DNA of 45,214 bases, taken from NCBI GenBank assembly GCA_031263725.1, contig JAISFF010000048.1, positions 1 to 45,214 on the forward strand. The letters are read 5' to 3'. Made by a program: the position numbers and the translations under genes. The stretch is from Lysobacteraceae bacterium. Its GTDB lineage: Bacteria > Pseudomonadota > Gammaproteobacteria > Xanthomonadales > Xanthomonadaceae. This document shows positions 1 to 8,566 of the stretch, one piece after another (within the stretch, counting starts at the first letter, position 1; each line of letters starts with the position of its first letter). Below the pieces are notes generated by a model that ran no database searches, was not told the origin of the DNA, and worked only from the letters and a program-made list of their open reading frames with translations.

Positions 1-47
1 TTCAGGATCGCGACAATCTGGCTCTCGGTAAATCGGGACTTCTTCAT
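1..47 (-). mobile_element. IS3-family transposase OrfA, N-terminus only (runs off left edge)
   Basis: Read on the minus strand, the first 47 bases encode MKKSRFTESQIVAIL, the characteristic start of the small helix-turn-helix OrfA protein of IS3-family insertion sequences. A strong ribosome binding site (AGGAGG) sits seven bases before this ATG, so it is a genuine start and not a chance match. The rest of OrfA, OrfB and the far end of the element are outside the window. I could not fix the near terminal inverted repeat; the end must lie between the ATG and the start of xthA at 144, most likely before 108. The element is oriented away from xthA. Family is certain enough; the IS subgroup is not. 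Confidence 0.85.
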
Positions 48-107
48 GGAACCTCCTGGTGAGTGAAACATGCCAGAAAGTCCTGCTTGTCCGGTCTCTA
101 CCTATTG

Positions 108-137
108 GGGAAGTTTACGATTACACTTCCCTATAAT
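108..137. promoter_or_regulatory. inverted repeat and TATAAT box just upstream of xthA
   Basis: GGGAAGT (108-114) and ACTTCCC (125-131) form a perfect 7-bp inverted repeat with a 10-bp spacer, followed directly by TATAAT (132-137). The -10 lies only 6 bp before the xthA ATG at 144, so a transcript starting at the usual distance would begin at or next to the start codon and be nearly leaderless. I see no good -35 at 16-18 bp. The repeat could be an operator or part of the IS end. Confidence 0.35.
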
Positions 138-143
138 CGTCCC

Positions 144-914
144 ATGAAAATCGCCAGTTGGAACGTCAATTCGCTCAATGTCCGCCTGCCGCATCTGGAA
201 CAGTGGCTGCGGGAATTCAGGCCGGACATCGTCGGCCTGCAGGAAACCAAGCTGGAGGACAGCCGTTTCCCCGATGTCGCGCTGACCGGCCTCGGTTACC
301 GCAGCGTATTCTCCGGGCAGAAGACCTACAACGGCGTGGCGATCCTGTCCAGGGAAGCGCCCAGGGACGAACAGATCGGCATTCCCGGTTTCGACGACGA
401 GCAGAAGCGGGCGATCGCCGCCACCGTGGGTGATCTGCGCATCGTCGATCTGTACATCGTCAACGGCCAGGATGTCGGCACCGAAAAATACGACTACAAG
501 CTGCGCTGGCTGGATGCGGTGCACGGCTGGCTGGCACAGGAAATCCAGCGCCATCCGAACCTGGTGGTGATGGGCGATTTCAATATCGCGCCGGAAGACC
601 GCGACGTGCACGACCCGGCGCAATGGAACGACGACCATATCCTGACTTCCACCGCCGAACGCCAGGCGCTGCGCCGGCTGTATTCGCTGGGCCTGCACGA
701 TGCGCTGCGGCTGCGCAACGAGGATGGCGGACTTTTCAGCTGGTGGGATTACCGGCAGGGCGGTTTCCGCCGCAATCTCGGACTTCGCATCGACCTGACG
801 CTGGTATCCGAAGCGCTGCGTCCGCGCGTGATCGACGCGGGCATAGACCGCGAGCCACGCACCTGGGAAAGGCCCAGCGATCATGCGCCTGCCTGGGTGG
901 AAATCGGCGGCTGA
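144..914 (+). CDS. xthA: exodeoxyribonuclease III (AP endonuclease, EEP family)
   Basis: Exonuclease III removes nucleotides 3'-5' from duplex DNA and cleaves at abasic sites in base-excision repair. The 256-residue product shows the whole endonuclease/exonuclease/phosphatase fold signature: NVNSL near residue 8, LQETK with metal-binding Glu34, YNGVA at 62, the catalytic DFNIAPEDRDVHDP block (Asp145, Asn147), and the terminal SDHAP with His247. An upstream in-frame ATG at 63 would add 27 unrelated residues, so I take 144, where the protein starts MKIASWNVNS as in the family. There is no Shine-Dalgarno; a TATAAT six bases upstream suggests a near-leaderless message. It lies beside an IS3 element, which may have altered its promoter. 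Confidence 0.95.
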   Translation: MKIASWNVNSLNVRLPHLEQWLREFRPDIVGLQETKLEDSRFPDVALTGLGYRSVFSGQKTYNGVAILSREAPRDEQIGIPGFDDEQKRAIAATVGDLRIVDLYIVNGQDVGTEKYDYKLRWLDAVHGWLAQEIQRHPNLVVMGDFNIAPEDRDVHDPAQWNDDHILTSTAERQALRRLYSLGLHDALRLRNEDGGLFSWWDYRQGGFRRNLGLRIDLTLVSEALRPRVIDAGIDREPRTWERPSDHAPAWVEIGG

Positions 915-944
915 TGTATCCCGGTCGGGCAGTTCCGTTTGCGG

Positions 945-1964
945 TCAATGCGCGGATGCGGGCTCGCCGGCCAGTTCCAAGGCGATGCCCACCGAGACGC
1001 CGAGCGTCTGCCCATGACTCAGCCCGGGCAGTTCCCGATATTCGGTTCGCAAGCTGGTTTCCCGGTGCAACTCGCGGATCAGGTCCTGTGCCGCGCCCGG
1101 CGGCGCTGCGGCCCGTGCCGTCCGCACCTTCTCCATATCGACCGAACGCGACGCATCCGGTGGCGGGCGCTGACGCGGAGACTCCCCGGTACCGCGCAGA
1201 AGAATCAGCCGCGAGTCCGGTACCGCATCGTGCGCGGCCATGAAGCGCTTTGCTTCGTCCAGTATGAAACCCTCACCCCACCACAACGATGGATCGACCG
1301 CGATATAGGTCTGGAATGCGGCCCGCCGGACGAACAGTGCATGCAACACGAACATCCCGCCATAGGAATGGCCCCATAGCGACTGCCTTCGGCGATCTAT
1401 CGGCGCCAGCGCTTCGACGGCCGGTTTCACTTGTGTTTCCAGCAAGGCCAGAAACGCGTCCGCGCCACCCGTCCTGCGACCGGCGACCACATCCTGCCGT
1501 CCCTGCGCCGCCTGTCCTTCGATGTCGCCGCGCCACAACGGCGTGTAATCGTAGGCGCGCCCCGGCGCATCGATCCGCAGATCATTGTCGTAGCCGATGA
1601 ACACCAGCACCGGCGGATACCGCAATGCGCCGAGCATGGAGTCGCTGACCGACATCAGCGCCGCATTGCCGTCCAGCATGTACAGCACGGGATAGCCCAA
1701 AGCGGGAGCGCCTGCCTTGGGAATGGCCACGCGGACCCGGTAATGGCGCTCGCCATCCTCCGAACCCAGGCGGAACGTTTCGAAGCGGTAGTCGCGCTGT
1801 TCGCCGTCGGCGACAGTGCGACCCACGGTCTGCGACAGGTCCGGCTGCGCCTGCGCGGTTCCTGCGACGACCACGGCAACGAGCAGCGCGAGACCCAAGC
1901 CGGCGCGCCGCCAGCGCATGACCGCGAAACCCGCCTGCATCCCATGCCGCCCGTGCCGTGGCAT
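945..1964 (-). CDS. alpha/beta-hydrolase esterase, IroE/Fes-like (siderophore hydrolase candidate)
   Basis: A 339-residue exported serine esterase. A hydrophobic signal segment (about residues 20-36) ends in AQA, implying export to the periplasm. The alpha/beta-hydrolase triad is visible: nucleophile Ser200 in WGHSYGG, Asp224 in VDPSLWW, and His317 in GLSHGQ; the DPSLWW motif is typical of the esterase family that includes IroE and Fes, which open the trilactone ring of enterobactin-type siderophores. It follows the TonB receptor gene by 17 bp and has GGGGAAG nine bases before the ATG, so the two are probably one transcript. A later ATG (residue 9 or 16) would still leave a signal peptide. 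The substrate is inferred from context; a general esterase role cannot be excluded. Confidence 0.75.
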   Translation of the reverse strand: MPRHGRHGMQAGFAVMRWRRAGLGLALLVAVVVAGTAQAQPDLSQTVGRTVADGEQRDYRFETFRLGSEDGERHYRVRVAIPKAGAPALGYPVLYMLDGNAALMSVSDSMLGALRYPPVLVFIGYDNDLRIDAPGRAYDYTPLWRGDIEGQAAQGRQDVVAGRRTGGADAFLALLETQVKPAVEALAPIDRRRQSLWGHSYGGMFVLHALFVRRAAFQTYIAVDPSLWWGEGFILDEAKRFMAAHDAVPDSRLILLRGTGESPRQRPPPDASRSVDMEKVRTARAAAPPGAAQDLIRELHRETSLRTEYRELPGLSHGQTLGVSVGIALELAGEPASAH

Positions 1965-1981
1965 CGATCAGGACTTCCCCG

Positions 1982-4258
1982 TTAGAAGCCGATGCTCATG
2001 GTGACGTAGTAGGCGCGGCCGGGCTCGTTATAGGTCGCCGCGCCCGCGCCGTTGCTGTTGGCCTCGCGGAACAGGCGCTTGTCGAACAGGTTGCTGACGC
2101 CGCCGCCGACCGAAATGCGCGGAGTGATCCGGTACAGCGTGCTCAGGCTCCAGGTCTGATATGCGCCGCGTTCCCGCAGGTAATCGCCGGTCAGCGTCGC
2201 ACCGGTCGTGGCCTGCTCGGAGGCCGGCTTCTGCTTGCCGTAGAAGGTGCCGGTCAGCAGTACCGACCAGGCTTCGCTGGGCCGCCAGTCCAGGAAGGTG
2301 TTGATGGTGTACTTGGGAATGATCGACAGCGGCTGGCCAGTGTCCTTGTTCTTGTTGTCGATCATGTAGGTGGCGTTGGTGTTCCAGCTCAGGACATCGC
2401 CGCGCGAACCCATCAGCGGAATCTTCAGGCTGCCCTCGAAACCCTGCACCACCGCCTTCGAGGCATTGGTCCACTGGAACACCTGGCCCTGCGTGTTCGA
2501 GGTCCAGCCAACCCGGTCCAGGCCGGACACGATCTTGTTCTTGTAGTCGTTGTGGAAGTAAGTCAGCGTGGCGTGATAGCCGCTGTCCGCCGCCCATTCG
2601 ATGCCGATTTCCTTGTTGATGCTGGTCTCGGGGTCGAGATTCGCATTGCCCTGCACATAGCAGCCGGCGCCCAGGCTCGGGAACGCCGTGGGGCAACCAT
2701 TGCCGCGCGTGTAGTACAGGTAGTTGGGGTTGGACTGGTACAGGTTCGGGGCCTTGAACGCGCGCGCGATGCCACCCTTGAGGCTGACGCTTTCACTGAT
2801 ATGGAACTGCGCATTGAGGCTCGGGCTCCAGTTGTTGCCGAACTGGCTGTTGTGATCGAAGCGCAATCCGGGCGTCAGCACCCAGCGATCGCCGATGCTG
2901 ATGTTGTCCTCGACGAATACGCCGGTTTCCTGCATATCGCTCTTGCCGCTGCGCCCGTCGGATTCGAGGCCGGGGATACCGCCGCCGTTGGCGCCGGTCT
3001 GGCTCATCGAGTACGGATCGTCGAGCCGGCTGTCGCGGTATTCGAAGCCCACCGTCGCCACCTGTTCCAGGCCCCAAAGGGCGAACGGAACGTTCAGATC
3101 GCCTTCGGCGGTGTAGTTCTTCAGGTCGGACGTGATCATGGCGCCCGCGCCGGCGATGCTGCCTTCCACGCCGCCCGCCAGTCCTTCCTTCAGGCGCGTG
3201 TTGTCGGTGTTTTCGTAGGCCAGAGTGAAGCGCGAAGTACCGAAATCCCACTTGCCGCGATGCGTGATCGATGCGGAACGGCGGATCATGACGTTGGTCT
3301 CGGCGCCTTCGTTGGCCAGCTCGGTCAACAGATCGGCGCCGGCCGAACTGACCGCGCGGTCGCCGGCATAGATGTTGCCCTGGCGGCTGAAACCGGCTTC
3401 AAACTCGACGGTCTGGTTCTCGGTCGGATCCCAGCGCAGCAACCCGTTGATGTCGCGATTGCGGACACCTTCACGGCCGGCCGGCGGCGTCACGCCATCG
3501 GCGTAGCGCGCGTTCAGATCCAGCGAGTCGGCATCGGTCTTGTTGACGTTGCCGTACAACCGGAATGCCCAATCCCCGGACACCGGACCGCTCATCTGGA
3601 AGCCGATGCGCTGGCTCTGGCCTTCTTCGCTGTGCTGCGGCACCTGCGCGAACATGTTCAGCGAGCCGGAGAACTCGTCGCCCGGCTTCTTGGTGATGAT
3701 GTTGACCACGCCGCCCGATGCGCCGGAGCCGTAGCGGGCCGCGGCCGGACCGCGCAACACTTCGATGCGCTCCACCGCCTCGACCGGAACCCAGTTGGTA
3801 TCGCCGCGCGTATTGCGCTCGCCGCTGCGGCCCATGCGCACCGAATCGCGCGAACCCACCGGTTTGCCGTCGATCAGGATCAGGGTGTTTTCCGGCCCCA
3901 TGCCGCGCAGATCGATCTGGCGATTGTTGCCGTACTGGCCCGAAGCGCTGTTGCCGGTCAGATTCACGCCCGGCATCGTGCGCAGCAGATCGGACAGGTC
4001 GTTGGCCGGCGGACGGCGCTCGATGTCCTCCACGGTGATGACCGAAGCGCCGAGCGCCTGGCGCGCGATCTGCGCCGCCGTCACGTACATGGTGTCCAGA
4101 TCGGTGGTGTGAGCCCCGCCGCCGCCTGCTTCGGCGAATGCGGAACCGGAGATGGCCGCCGCCGCCAGCATGATGGCGCTGGCCAGCACGCTGGGGACGA
4201 AGGAACGGGATTTCGTCGCGAGGGACACGACACGGATCGTTGGACTGGACATGATCAT
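1982..4258 (-). CDS. TonB-dependent catecholate siderophore receptor, FepA/IroN/BfeA type
   Basis: Outer-membrane active transporter for ferric siderophores. The 758-residue protein has a signal peptide ending near residue 42 (GSAFA), a TonB-box-like DTMYVTA, a plug domain with LRTMPGVNLTG, GQYGNNRQIDLRGMGPENTLILIDGKP and the ERNTRGDTNWVP..AVERIEVLRGPAAARYGSGASGGVVNII stretch that marks the FepA/IroN group, then a beta-barrel ending in an aromatic residue (MSIGF). A paired-cysteine loop (GCPTAF..GAGCYVQGN) resembles the FepA extracellular loop. Two close starts (residues 1 and 3) are possible. A Fur-box-like site lies 42-56 bp upstream. The esterase downstream and the phosphopantetheinyl transferase divergently upstream suggest use of an enterobactin-like siderophore, own or foreign. 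Confidence 0.93.
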   Translation of the reverse strand: MIMSSPTIRVVSLATKSRSFVPSVLASAIMLAAAAISGSAFAEAGGGGAHTTDLDTMYVTAAQIARQALGASVITVEDIERRPPANDLSDLLRTMPGVNLTGNSASGQYGNNRQIDLRGMGPENTLILIDGKPVGSRDSVRMGRSGERNTRGDTNWVPVEAVERIEVLRGPAAARYGSGASGGVVNIITKKPGDEFSGSLNMFAQVPQHSEEGQSQRIGFQMSGPVSGDWAFRLYGNVNKTDADSLDLNARYADGVTPPAGREGVRNRDINGLLRWDPTENQTVEFEAGFSRQGNIYAGDRAVSSAGADLLTELANEGAETNVMIRRSASITHRGKWDFGTSRFTLAYENTDNTRLKEGLAGGVEGSIAGAGAMITSDLKNYTAEGDLNVPFALWGLEQVATVGFEYRDSRLDDPYSMSQTGANGGGIPGLESDGRSGKSDMQETGVFVEDNISIGDRWVLTPGLRFDHNSQFGNNWSPSLNAQFHISESVSLKGGIARAFKAPNLYQSNPNYLYYTRGNGCPTAFPSLGAGCYVQGNANLDPETSINKEIGIEWAADSGYHATLTYFHNDYKNKIVSGLDRVGWTSNTQGQVFQWTNASKAVVQGFEGSLKIPLMGSRGDVLSWNTNATYMIDNKNKDTGQPLSIIPKYTINTFLDWRPSEAWSVLLTGTFYGKQKPASEQATTGATLTGDYLRERGAYQTWSLSTLYRITPRISVGGGVSNLFDKRLFREANSNGAGAATYNEPGRAYYVTMSIGF

Positions 4259-4299
4259 GAACGAGAGTTGATGAAAGTGAACGCAATCCTACATGCAAA

Positions 4300-4314
4300 C
4301 GATAACTGTTCTCA
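4300..4314 (-). promoter_or_regulatory. Fur-box-like site upstream of the TonB receptor
   Basis: On the minus strand TGAGAACAGTTATCG matches the 7-1-7 Fur consensus (TGATAAT-N-ATTATCA) at 10 of 14 positions and is itself an imperfect palindrome. It lies 42-56 bp before the receptor ATG in an AT-rich part of the 289-bp divergent intergenic region, where an operator controlling both the receptor and the plus-strand phosphopantetheinyl transferase could act. The rest of 4259-4547 shows nothing I can name. Confidence 0.45.
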
Positions 4315-4547
4315 ACATTGACAAAACAATAATATTTGGGTCGCAACTTCGGACGACCACCGCTGAAGCCGCCGGAATATCTATAACACATTGATTACAT
4401 TGACCCAGCGCCTGAACCGGCCGGCTTTGAAATGGCTGCGGAGTCTCCGCAGTTCGCGCTCCGACGAATCCGGTTCGCTGAAAAATCCGTATTCCTCCAA
4501 GCGACGGGACGTTTCCGGGGCTTGTCCTGGGCGTTCATAATCCCCGC

Positions 4548-5156
4548 ATGGATTCTTCACGAGACGACGGGACGAAATGGCGCTTCGGCCCGGTCGAGGC
4601 ATGGGCATTGCCATATCGCTTCGGTCAGGCCAGCGAAGAAATCGTTCGCACGCCCCTGGCTTCGGCGTTGCACGAGCGACAGCCGCAACATTTGCCGTTG
4701 CGCCGCGATGACCGGCGACGGCCTTACCTGGCCGCGCCCTATTCGGACTACGGCGTCAGCTGGAGCCACAGCGGCGAACTGTTGCTGCTCGCCGTGGGGA
4801 AACAACTGCGCCTGGGGATCGATACGGAGCTGAAGCGCCGCCGCCCGCGGGCGCGGGATCTTGCCAAGCGCTATTTCCACGCCGATGAAACCCGGCGGCT
4901 GCAACGCAGTGATGATCCGAACGATGATTTCCTGCGCCTGTGGTGCGCCAAGGAAGCCATCCTCAAGGCGCACGGCGATGGCATCGCATTCGGGCTCGAT
5001 CGCGTGGTGTTCGCGTTCGACGGCCACGGCCCGGATTCGGAACTGCGCCTCGTGCATTGCGATCCCGCCCTGGGGAACGCCGACCAGTGGCAATTGCGGG
5101 AATGGACACCCGCTCCGGACTACCTGGCCATGCTCGCATGGCGCCATCATTTCTAG
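4548..5156 (+). CDS. 4'-phosphopantetheinyl transferase, Sfp/EntD superfamily
   Basis: Transfers the 4'-phosphopantetheine arm of coenzyme A to a serine of acyl- or peptidyl-carrier proteins, activating fatty-acid, polyketide or nonribosomal peptide synthases. In the 202-residue protein the family motifs are clear: SWSHSGE at 71-77, GIDTE at 90-94 with Mg-binding Asp92, and WCAKEAILK at 132-140 (Lys135-Glu136). Length is that of the Sfp type, not the small AcpS. It is transcribed away from the siderophore receptor; in E. coli entD is likewise adjacent to fepA. No siderophore synthetase lies in the window, so its carrier-protein partner is unknown and may be a secondary-metabolite megasynthase or fatty-acid ACP. 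Confidence 0.88.
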   Translation: MDSSRDDGTKWRFGPVEAWALPYRFGQASEEIVRTPLASALHERQPQHLPLRRDDRRRPYLAAPYSDYGVSWSHSGELLLLAVGKQLRLGIDTELKRRRPRARDLAKRYFHADETRRLQRSDDPNDDFLRLWCAKEAILKAHGDGIAFGLDRVVFAFDGHGPDSELRLVHCDPALGNADQWQLREWTPAPDYLAMLAWRHHF

Positions 5157-5271
5157 CGCCCCCCTCCAGGCCCGAACCGCTGCGCGTCCCGCCGGCCAGC
5201 TTCAAAGCGGCATTTCGCGATGCAGGCCGCATCGATATGCCGCGCGATGCCGATGAGCGATACTGCCGCGC

Positions 5272-5910
5272 ATGAATTCATCGCTTCCCGAATCGATCCG
5301 GCCGACGCTGGAAACCGGCCTGGAACAGCTCGGCCTGGACAAGGCGCTGGCCGCCCCCCTGCTCCAATACCTTGCGCTGCTGGTGCGCTGGAACCGGACC
5401 TACAACCTCACCGCGATCCGCGATCCGGCCGCAATGGTGACCGGACACCTGCTCGATGCGCTGGCCATGACCGCGCATGTGGCCGATACCGGACTGGCCG
5501 ACCTGGGGACCGGCCCCGGCCTGCCGGGCATCCCGCTGGCCATCGCCCGGCCGGCATTGCAGGTGACCCTGGTCGAAAGCAACGGCAAGAAGGCGCGTTT
5601 CCTGCGCGAAGCCGTCCGTCGCCTGGAACTGGACAACGCCCGCGTGGCCGAAACCCGCGCCGAAGCGCTGGCCGAACCGGGCGCCTACCGCCAGATCACC
5701 GCGCGCGCGCTCGGCCGCCTCGGCGGCATCCTCGAAGTCGGCGCCCATCTGCTCGCCCCCGACGGCAATCTATTGGCCATGAAGGGAATTCACCCGACCG
5801 ACGAGATCGCCGAGCTGCCCTCCGGCTGGCGCTTGGAGCAATCCATTCCCCTGTCGGTTCCAGGCCTGGACGCCGAGCGCCATCTGCTCATAGTGGGACG
5901 AGTCCGCTGA
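5272..5910 (+). CDS. rsmG: 16S rRNA (guanine-527-N7)-methyltransferase RsmG
   Basis: Methylates N7 of G527 in the 530 loop of 16S rRNA using S-adenosylmethionine; loss often gives low-level streptomycin resistance. The 212-residue product has the family N-terminus ([13 protein letters not shown], residues 38-49), HLLDALA, the SAM-binding glycine-rich loop [12 protein letters not shown] (75-86), and [21 protein letters not shown]. Size matches the family. It starts 115 bp after the phosphopantetheinyl transferase, with no strong Shine-Dalgarno, and is followed 46 bp later by parA; the rsmG-parA-parB order is widely conserved, often near the chromosome origin. Confidence 0.95.
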   Translation: MNSSLPESIRPTLETGLEQLGLDKALAAPLLQYLALLVRWNRTYNLTAIRDPAAMVTGHLLDALAMTAHVADTGLADLGTGPGLPGIPLAIARPALQVTLVESNGKKARFLREAVRRLELDNARVAETRAEALAEPGAYRQITARALGRLGGILEVGAHLLAPDGNLLAMKGIHPTDEIAELPSGWRLEQSIPLSVPGLDAERHLLIVGRVR

Positions 5911-5956
5911 AATACGGATAATGGTCCACTCTGGAACCTTCCCCCGAGGCTACTGC

Positions 5957-6763
5957 ATGGCCCGTATCATCGCCATCGCCAATCAGAAAGGCGGCGTCGG
6001 CAAAACCACCACCGCCGTCAATCTGGCCGCCGCGCTGGCGCGCGCGCCCAAGCGGGTACTGCTGGTGGACCTGGATGCCCAAGGCAATGCCACCATGGGC
6101 AGCGGTGTGGACAAGCGCGACCTGCCCGCCTCGACCTGCGACCTGCTGATCGGCGAGCGCGATGCGCGCGGCATCCGCGTCACCACCGCCGAAGGCTTCG
6201 ACCTGCTGCCCGGCAACATCGACCTGACCGCGGCCGAGATCCAGCTGATGGACAGCGAGAACCGCGAGCAGCGCCTGAAGGAGTCGCTGATGCCGCTCGC
6301 CGGCGATTACGACTTCATCCTGATCGATTGTCCGCCGGCCCTGTCGCTGCTGACGCTCAACGCGCTGACCGCCGCGGATTCGCTGATCGTGCCGATGCAG
6401 TGCGAGTACTACGCCCTCGAAGGCCTCAGCGCCCTGCTGGAAACAGTGGACGCGCTGCGCGCCCAGCTCAATCCGGACCTGGAGATCGAAGGCGTGCTGC
6501 GGACCATGTTCGATGTCCGCAACAATCTGGCCAACGCGGTCTCGGCCGAGCTGATCCAGCATTTCGGCGAACGCGTGTTCCGCACCATCGTGCCACGCAA
6601 CGTGCGCCTGGCCGAAGCGCCCAGCCACGGCCAGAGCATCGTCGGTTACGACCGTACTTCGCGCGGCGGCGTGGCCTACATGGGCCTGGCCGGCGAAATC
6701 CTGCGCCGGCAGATGGAACGCGAGAAACAGGCCCGCCATTCGTATAGGGAGACGCAGGCATGA
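5957..6763 (+). CDS. parA: chromosome-partitioning ATPase ParA (Soj)
   Basis: ParA is the deviant-Walker ATPase that moves ParB-parS complexes over the nucleoid. The 268-residue product starts MARIIAIANQKGGVGKTT with signature lysine Lys11 and P-loop Lys16, and has the Walker B segment YDFILIDCPPALS and QCEYYALEGLS typical of chromosomal Soj-type proteins (no N-terminal HTH as in plasmid P1 ParA). An in-frame upstream ATG at 5921 adds 12 unlikely residues; GAGG eight bases before 5957 fixes the start. The stop overlaps the parB start (ATGA), so the two are translationally coupled. Confidence 0.95.
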   Translation: MARIIAIANQKGGVGKTTTAVNLAAALARAPKRVLLVDLDAQGNATMGSGVDKRDLPASTCDLLIGERDARGIRVTTAEGFDLLPGNIDLTAAEIQLMDSENREQRLKESLMPLAGDYDFILIDCPPALSLLTLNALTAADSLIVPMQCEYYALEGLSALLETVDALRAQLNPDLEIEGVLRTMFDVRNNLANAVSAELIQHFGERVFRTIVPRNVRLAEAPSHGQSIVGYDRTSRGGVAYMGLAGEILRRQMEREKQARHSYRETQA

Positions 6764-7689
6764 CGACCACGTCCGGTCCCAAGAAGCGCGGCCTGGGTCG
6801 CGGTCTGGAGGCATTGCTCGGTCCCAGGGGCGCAGCGGTAGCCAACAAGCCGGCGGCCAGCGCCGACGTGCAGCCCGGCGAAACCCTGGTGCATCTGCCC
6901 ATAAAGCAGTTGCAACCCGGCAAGTACCAGCCGCGCCAGGACATGGACCCGGCCAAGCTGGAAGAACTGTCCGCCTCGATCAAGGCGCAGGGCGTGATCC
7001 AGCCGATCCTGGTCCGCAAGCTGCGCGCCGATCTCTACGAAATCGTCGCCGGCGAGCGCCGCTGGCGCGCCTCGCAACTGGCCGGACTGACCGAAGTACC
7101 GGTGGTCGTGCGCGAGCTCGACGACCGCACCGTGATCGCGATGGCGCTGATCGAGAACATCCAGCGCGAAGACCTCAACCCGCTGGAAGAAGCGCAATCG
7201 CTGCAACGCCTGATCGACGAATTCTCGTTGACGCATGCCGAAGCCGCCGCAGCGGTCGGCCGCTCCCGCGCATCCGTATCCAACCTGCTGCGCCTGCTGG
7301 ACCTGCCGCCGGGCGTGCGCGGCCTGCTGGAAGCGCGGCGCCTCGAAATGGGGCATGCGCGCGCATTGCTGACACTGGCACCGGAACTGGCGACCAAACT
7401 CGCTAGGGAAGCCGCCGAAGAAGGCTGGTCGGTGCGCGAGGTCGAACATCGCGCCCAGCAGTTCGCAGCCGGCAAGGTTCCCGCCAGGGCCAAGAAGGGC
7501 GCGGCGGCGAAGTCCGCTCCGCCGCAGCCGGACATCGCCTCGCTGGAAAACGAGCTGTCGGAAAAACTCGGCGCCAAAGTCGCCATCAGCCACGGTCGCG
7601 GCGGCAAGGGCAAGCTGGTGATCCACTACACCGACCTGGACACGCTGGACGGCGTGCTGGAACGCCTGCGCGGCAAGGCGGAGCGCTGA
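6760..7689 (+). CDS. parB: chromosome-partitioning CTPase/DNA-binding protein ParB (Spo0J)
   Basis: ParB binds parS sites near the origin, loads as a CTP-dependent clamp and spreads. The 309-residue protein has the conserved N-terminal KKRGLGRGLEALLG (contact with ParA), the CTPase motifs GERRWRA (98-104) and ENIQREDLNP (132-141), a helix-turn-helix around 158-180 (THAEAAAAVGRSRASVSNLLRLL), and a C-terminal dimerisation domain ending LERLRGKAER. The start codon overlaps the parA stop. No parS-like palindrome was recognised in the window. A hairpin without a T-run (7692-7714) follows the stop. Confidence 0.95.
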   Translation: MTTTSGPKKRGLGRGLEALLGPRGAAVANKPAASADVQPGETLVHLPIKQLQPGKYQPRQDMDPAKLEELSASIKAQGVIQPILVRKLRADLYEIVAGERRWRASQLAGLTEVPVVVRELDDRTVIAMALIENIQREDLNPLEEAQSLQRLIDEFSLTHAEAAAAVGRSRASVSNLLRLLDLPPGVRGLLEARRLEMGHARALLTLAPELATKLAREAAEEGWSVREVEHRAQQFAAGKVPARAKKGAAAKSAPPQPDIASLENELSEKLGAKVAISHGRGGKGKLVIHYTDLDTLDGVLERLRGKAER

Positions 7690-7772
7690 CGCCGGACAGG
7701 CAGGCAAAGTCCGGTTCATGGATCACTCGCCATGTGATTCCTTCCGTCCTACTCCAGTCCGGGCGCCTTCCG

Positions 7773-8072
7773 ATGAACCCCCAGCAAGTCCGACGCGAGC
7801 GTCTGCGGCAACTCACCGATCTGCCGAACATAGGCGAATCGATGGCCGCGGACCTGTGCCTCATCGGCATCCACACGCCGCAGCAATTGGCCGGCAAGGA
7901 TCCCTTCGAACTGTACGAACACCTGTGCGATGTGACCCAGGTCCACCAGGACCCCTGCGTGCTGGACACCTTCCTTTCGATCGTTTCATTCGTCGATGGC
8001 GGCCCGGCCCTTCCCTGGTGGAATTTCACCGCCATCAGAAAGCAGGCGCTGCAAGCCCGAGGTGAATCTTGA
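7773..8072 (+). CDS. helix-hairpin-helix protein of the Cdd1 ('pathogenicity locus') family
   Basis: A small 99-residue protein with the sequence RERLRQLTDLPNIGESMAADLCLIGIHTPQQLAGKDPFELYEHLCD, a helix-hairpin-helix module like that of DNA-binding repair proteins, followed by VHQDPCVLDTFLSIVSFVDGG..LPWWNFT, both typical of the Pfam Cdd1 family (also seen at the end of TfoX). The molecular role of the family is not established. I chose the ATG at 7773 over the upstream one at 7734 because the conserved part begins at MNPQQVRRERL. It overlaps the next gene by four bases (TTGA), suggesting co-translation. Confidence 0.75.
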   Translation: MNPQQVRRERLRQLTDLPNIGESMAADLCLIGIHTPQQLAGKDPFELYEHLCDVTQVHQDPCVLDTFLSIVSFVDGGPALPWWNFTAIRKQALQARGES

Positions 8073-8515
8073 ATCCGTACCGCTACCGGGTGTCTCTGCG
8101 CATCACCCATCCCAGCGCCGATCTGGACTATCTGGACGCGGCACTGGCGATGAAAGCGCCGTGGCGCTGGCGCGCCGGCGATCCGCGCGAGACACCCGAA
8201 GGCGTGCCGCTGAAAGGCTATCATCAGTATTCCTACTGGTGCGTGGCGCTGACCGGCAACGACGCGATGGACACCGATCTCGAATCATTGGAGTCCTTTC
8301 TCGCCACGCAACTGGATCGGCTCGGCGCATATGCCGATGTATTGGCCGACCTGACCGGATCGAACGGCAAAGCATCGTTGTTCATCGGCCTGTTCATCGA
8401 CGGCGACAGCAGCGTTTCGATTTCCCCTGCCGTTGCCGCCAAGGCCGCGGCCAACGGTATCGCGCTGGATTTCGATATCTATCCCCCCGATGAGCAGAAT
8501 GAAATACTGCTGTAG
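8069..8515 (+). CDS. DUF4279 family protein (possible immunity-type protein)
   Basis: A 148-residue protein beginning at a TTG codon that overlaps the preceding stop (TTGA), with GAGGTG seven bases upstream. The sequence YRVSLRITHPSADLDYLDAALAMKAPWRWRAGDPR..P.GVPLKGYHQYSYWCVAL and the end SVSISPAVAAKAAANGIALDFDIYP match the DUF4279 family, whose proteins compare a conserved beta-strand core ('sLrI.hP..d...I...Lgl.P...w..Gd'). Members are often found among single-gene immunity proteins of toxin loci, but no function is proven. No signal peptide, so cytoplasmic. The next gene, a SUFU-domain protein, belongs to another family with many immunity members. Confidence 0.7.
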   Translation: MNPYRYRVSLRITHPSADLDYLDAALAMKAPWRWRAGDPRETPEGVPLKGYHQYSYWCVALTGNDAMDTDLESLESFLATQLDRLGAYADVLADLTGSNGKASLFIGLFIDGDSSVSISPAVAAKAAANGIALDFDIYPPDEQNEILL

Positions 8516-8566
8516 CGGAATCGACGCGATGGACGGCAAATCCACCCCTCGCACTGGAGACAGCCA

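Noticed and set aside
1958..4321. 787-aa plus-strand frame across the TonB receptor
   Set aside because: Mirror of the receptor coding sequence with no motif of its own.
4381..4614. 77-aa minus-strand frame in the receptor/transferase gap
   Set aside because: Overlaps the start of the transferase gene on the other strand and matches no family.
5957..7689. parS site expected near parA/parB
   Set aside because: No convincing match to the TGTTTCACGTGAAACA-type palindrome was noticed in or around these genes.
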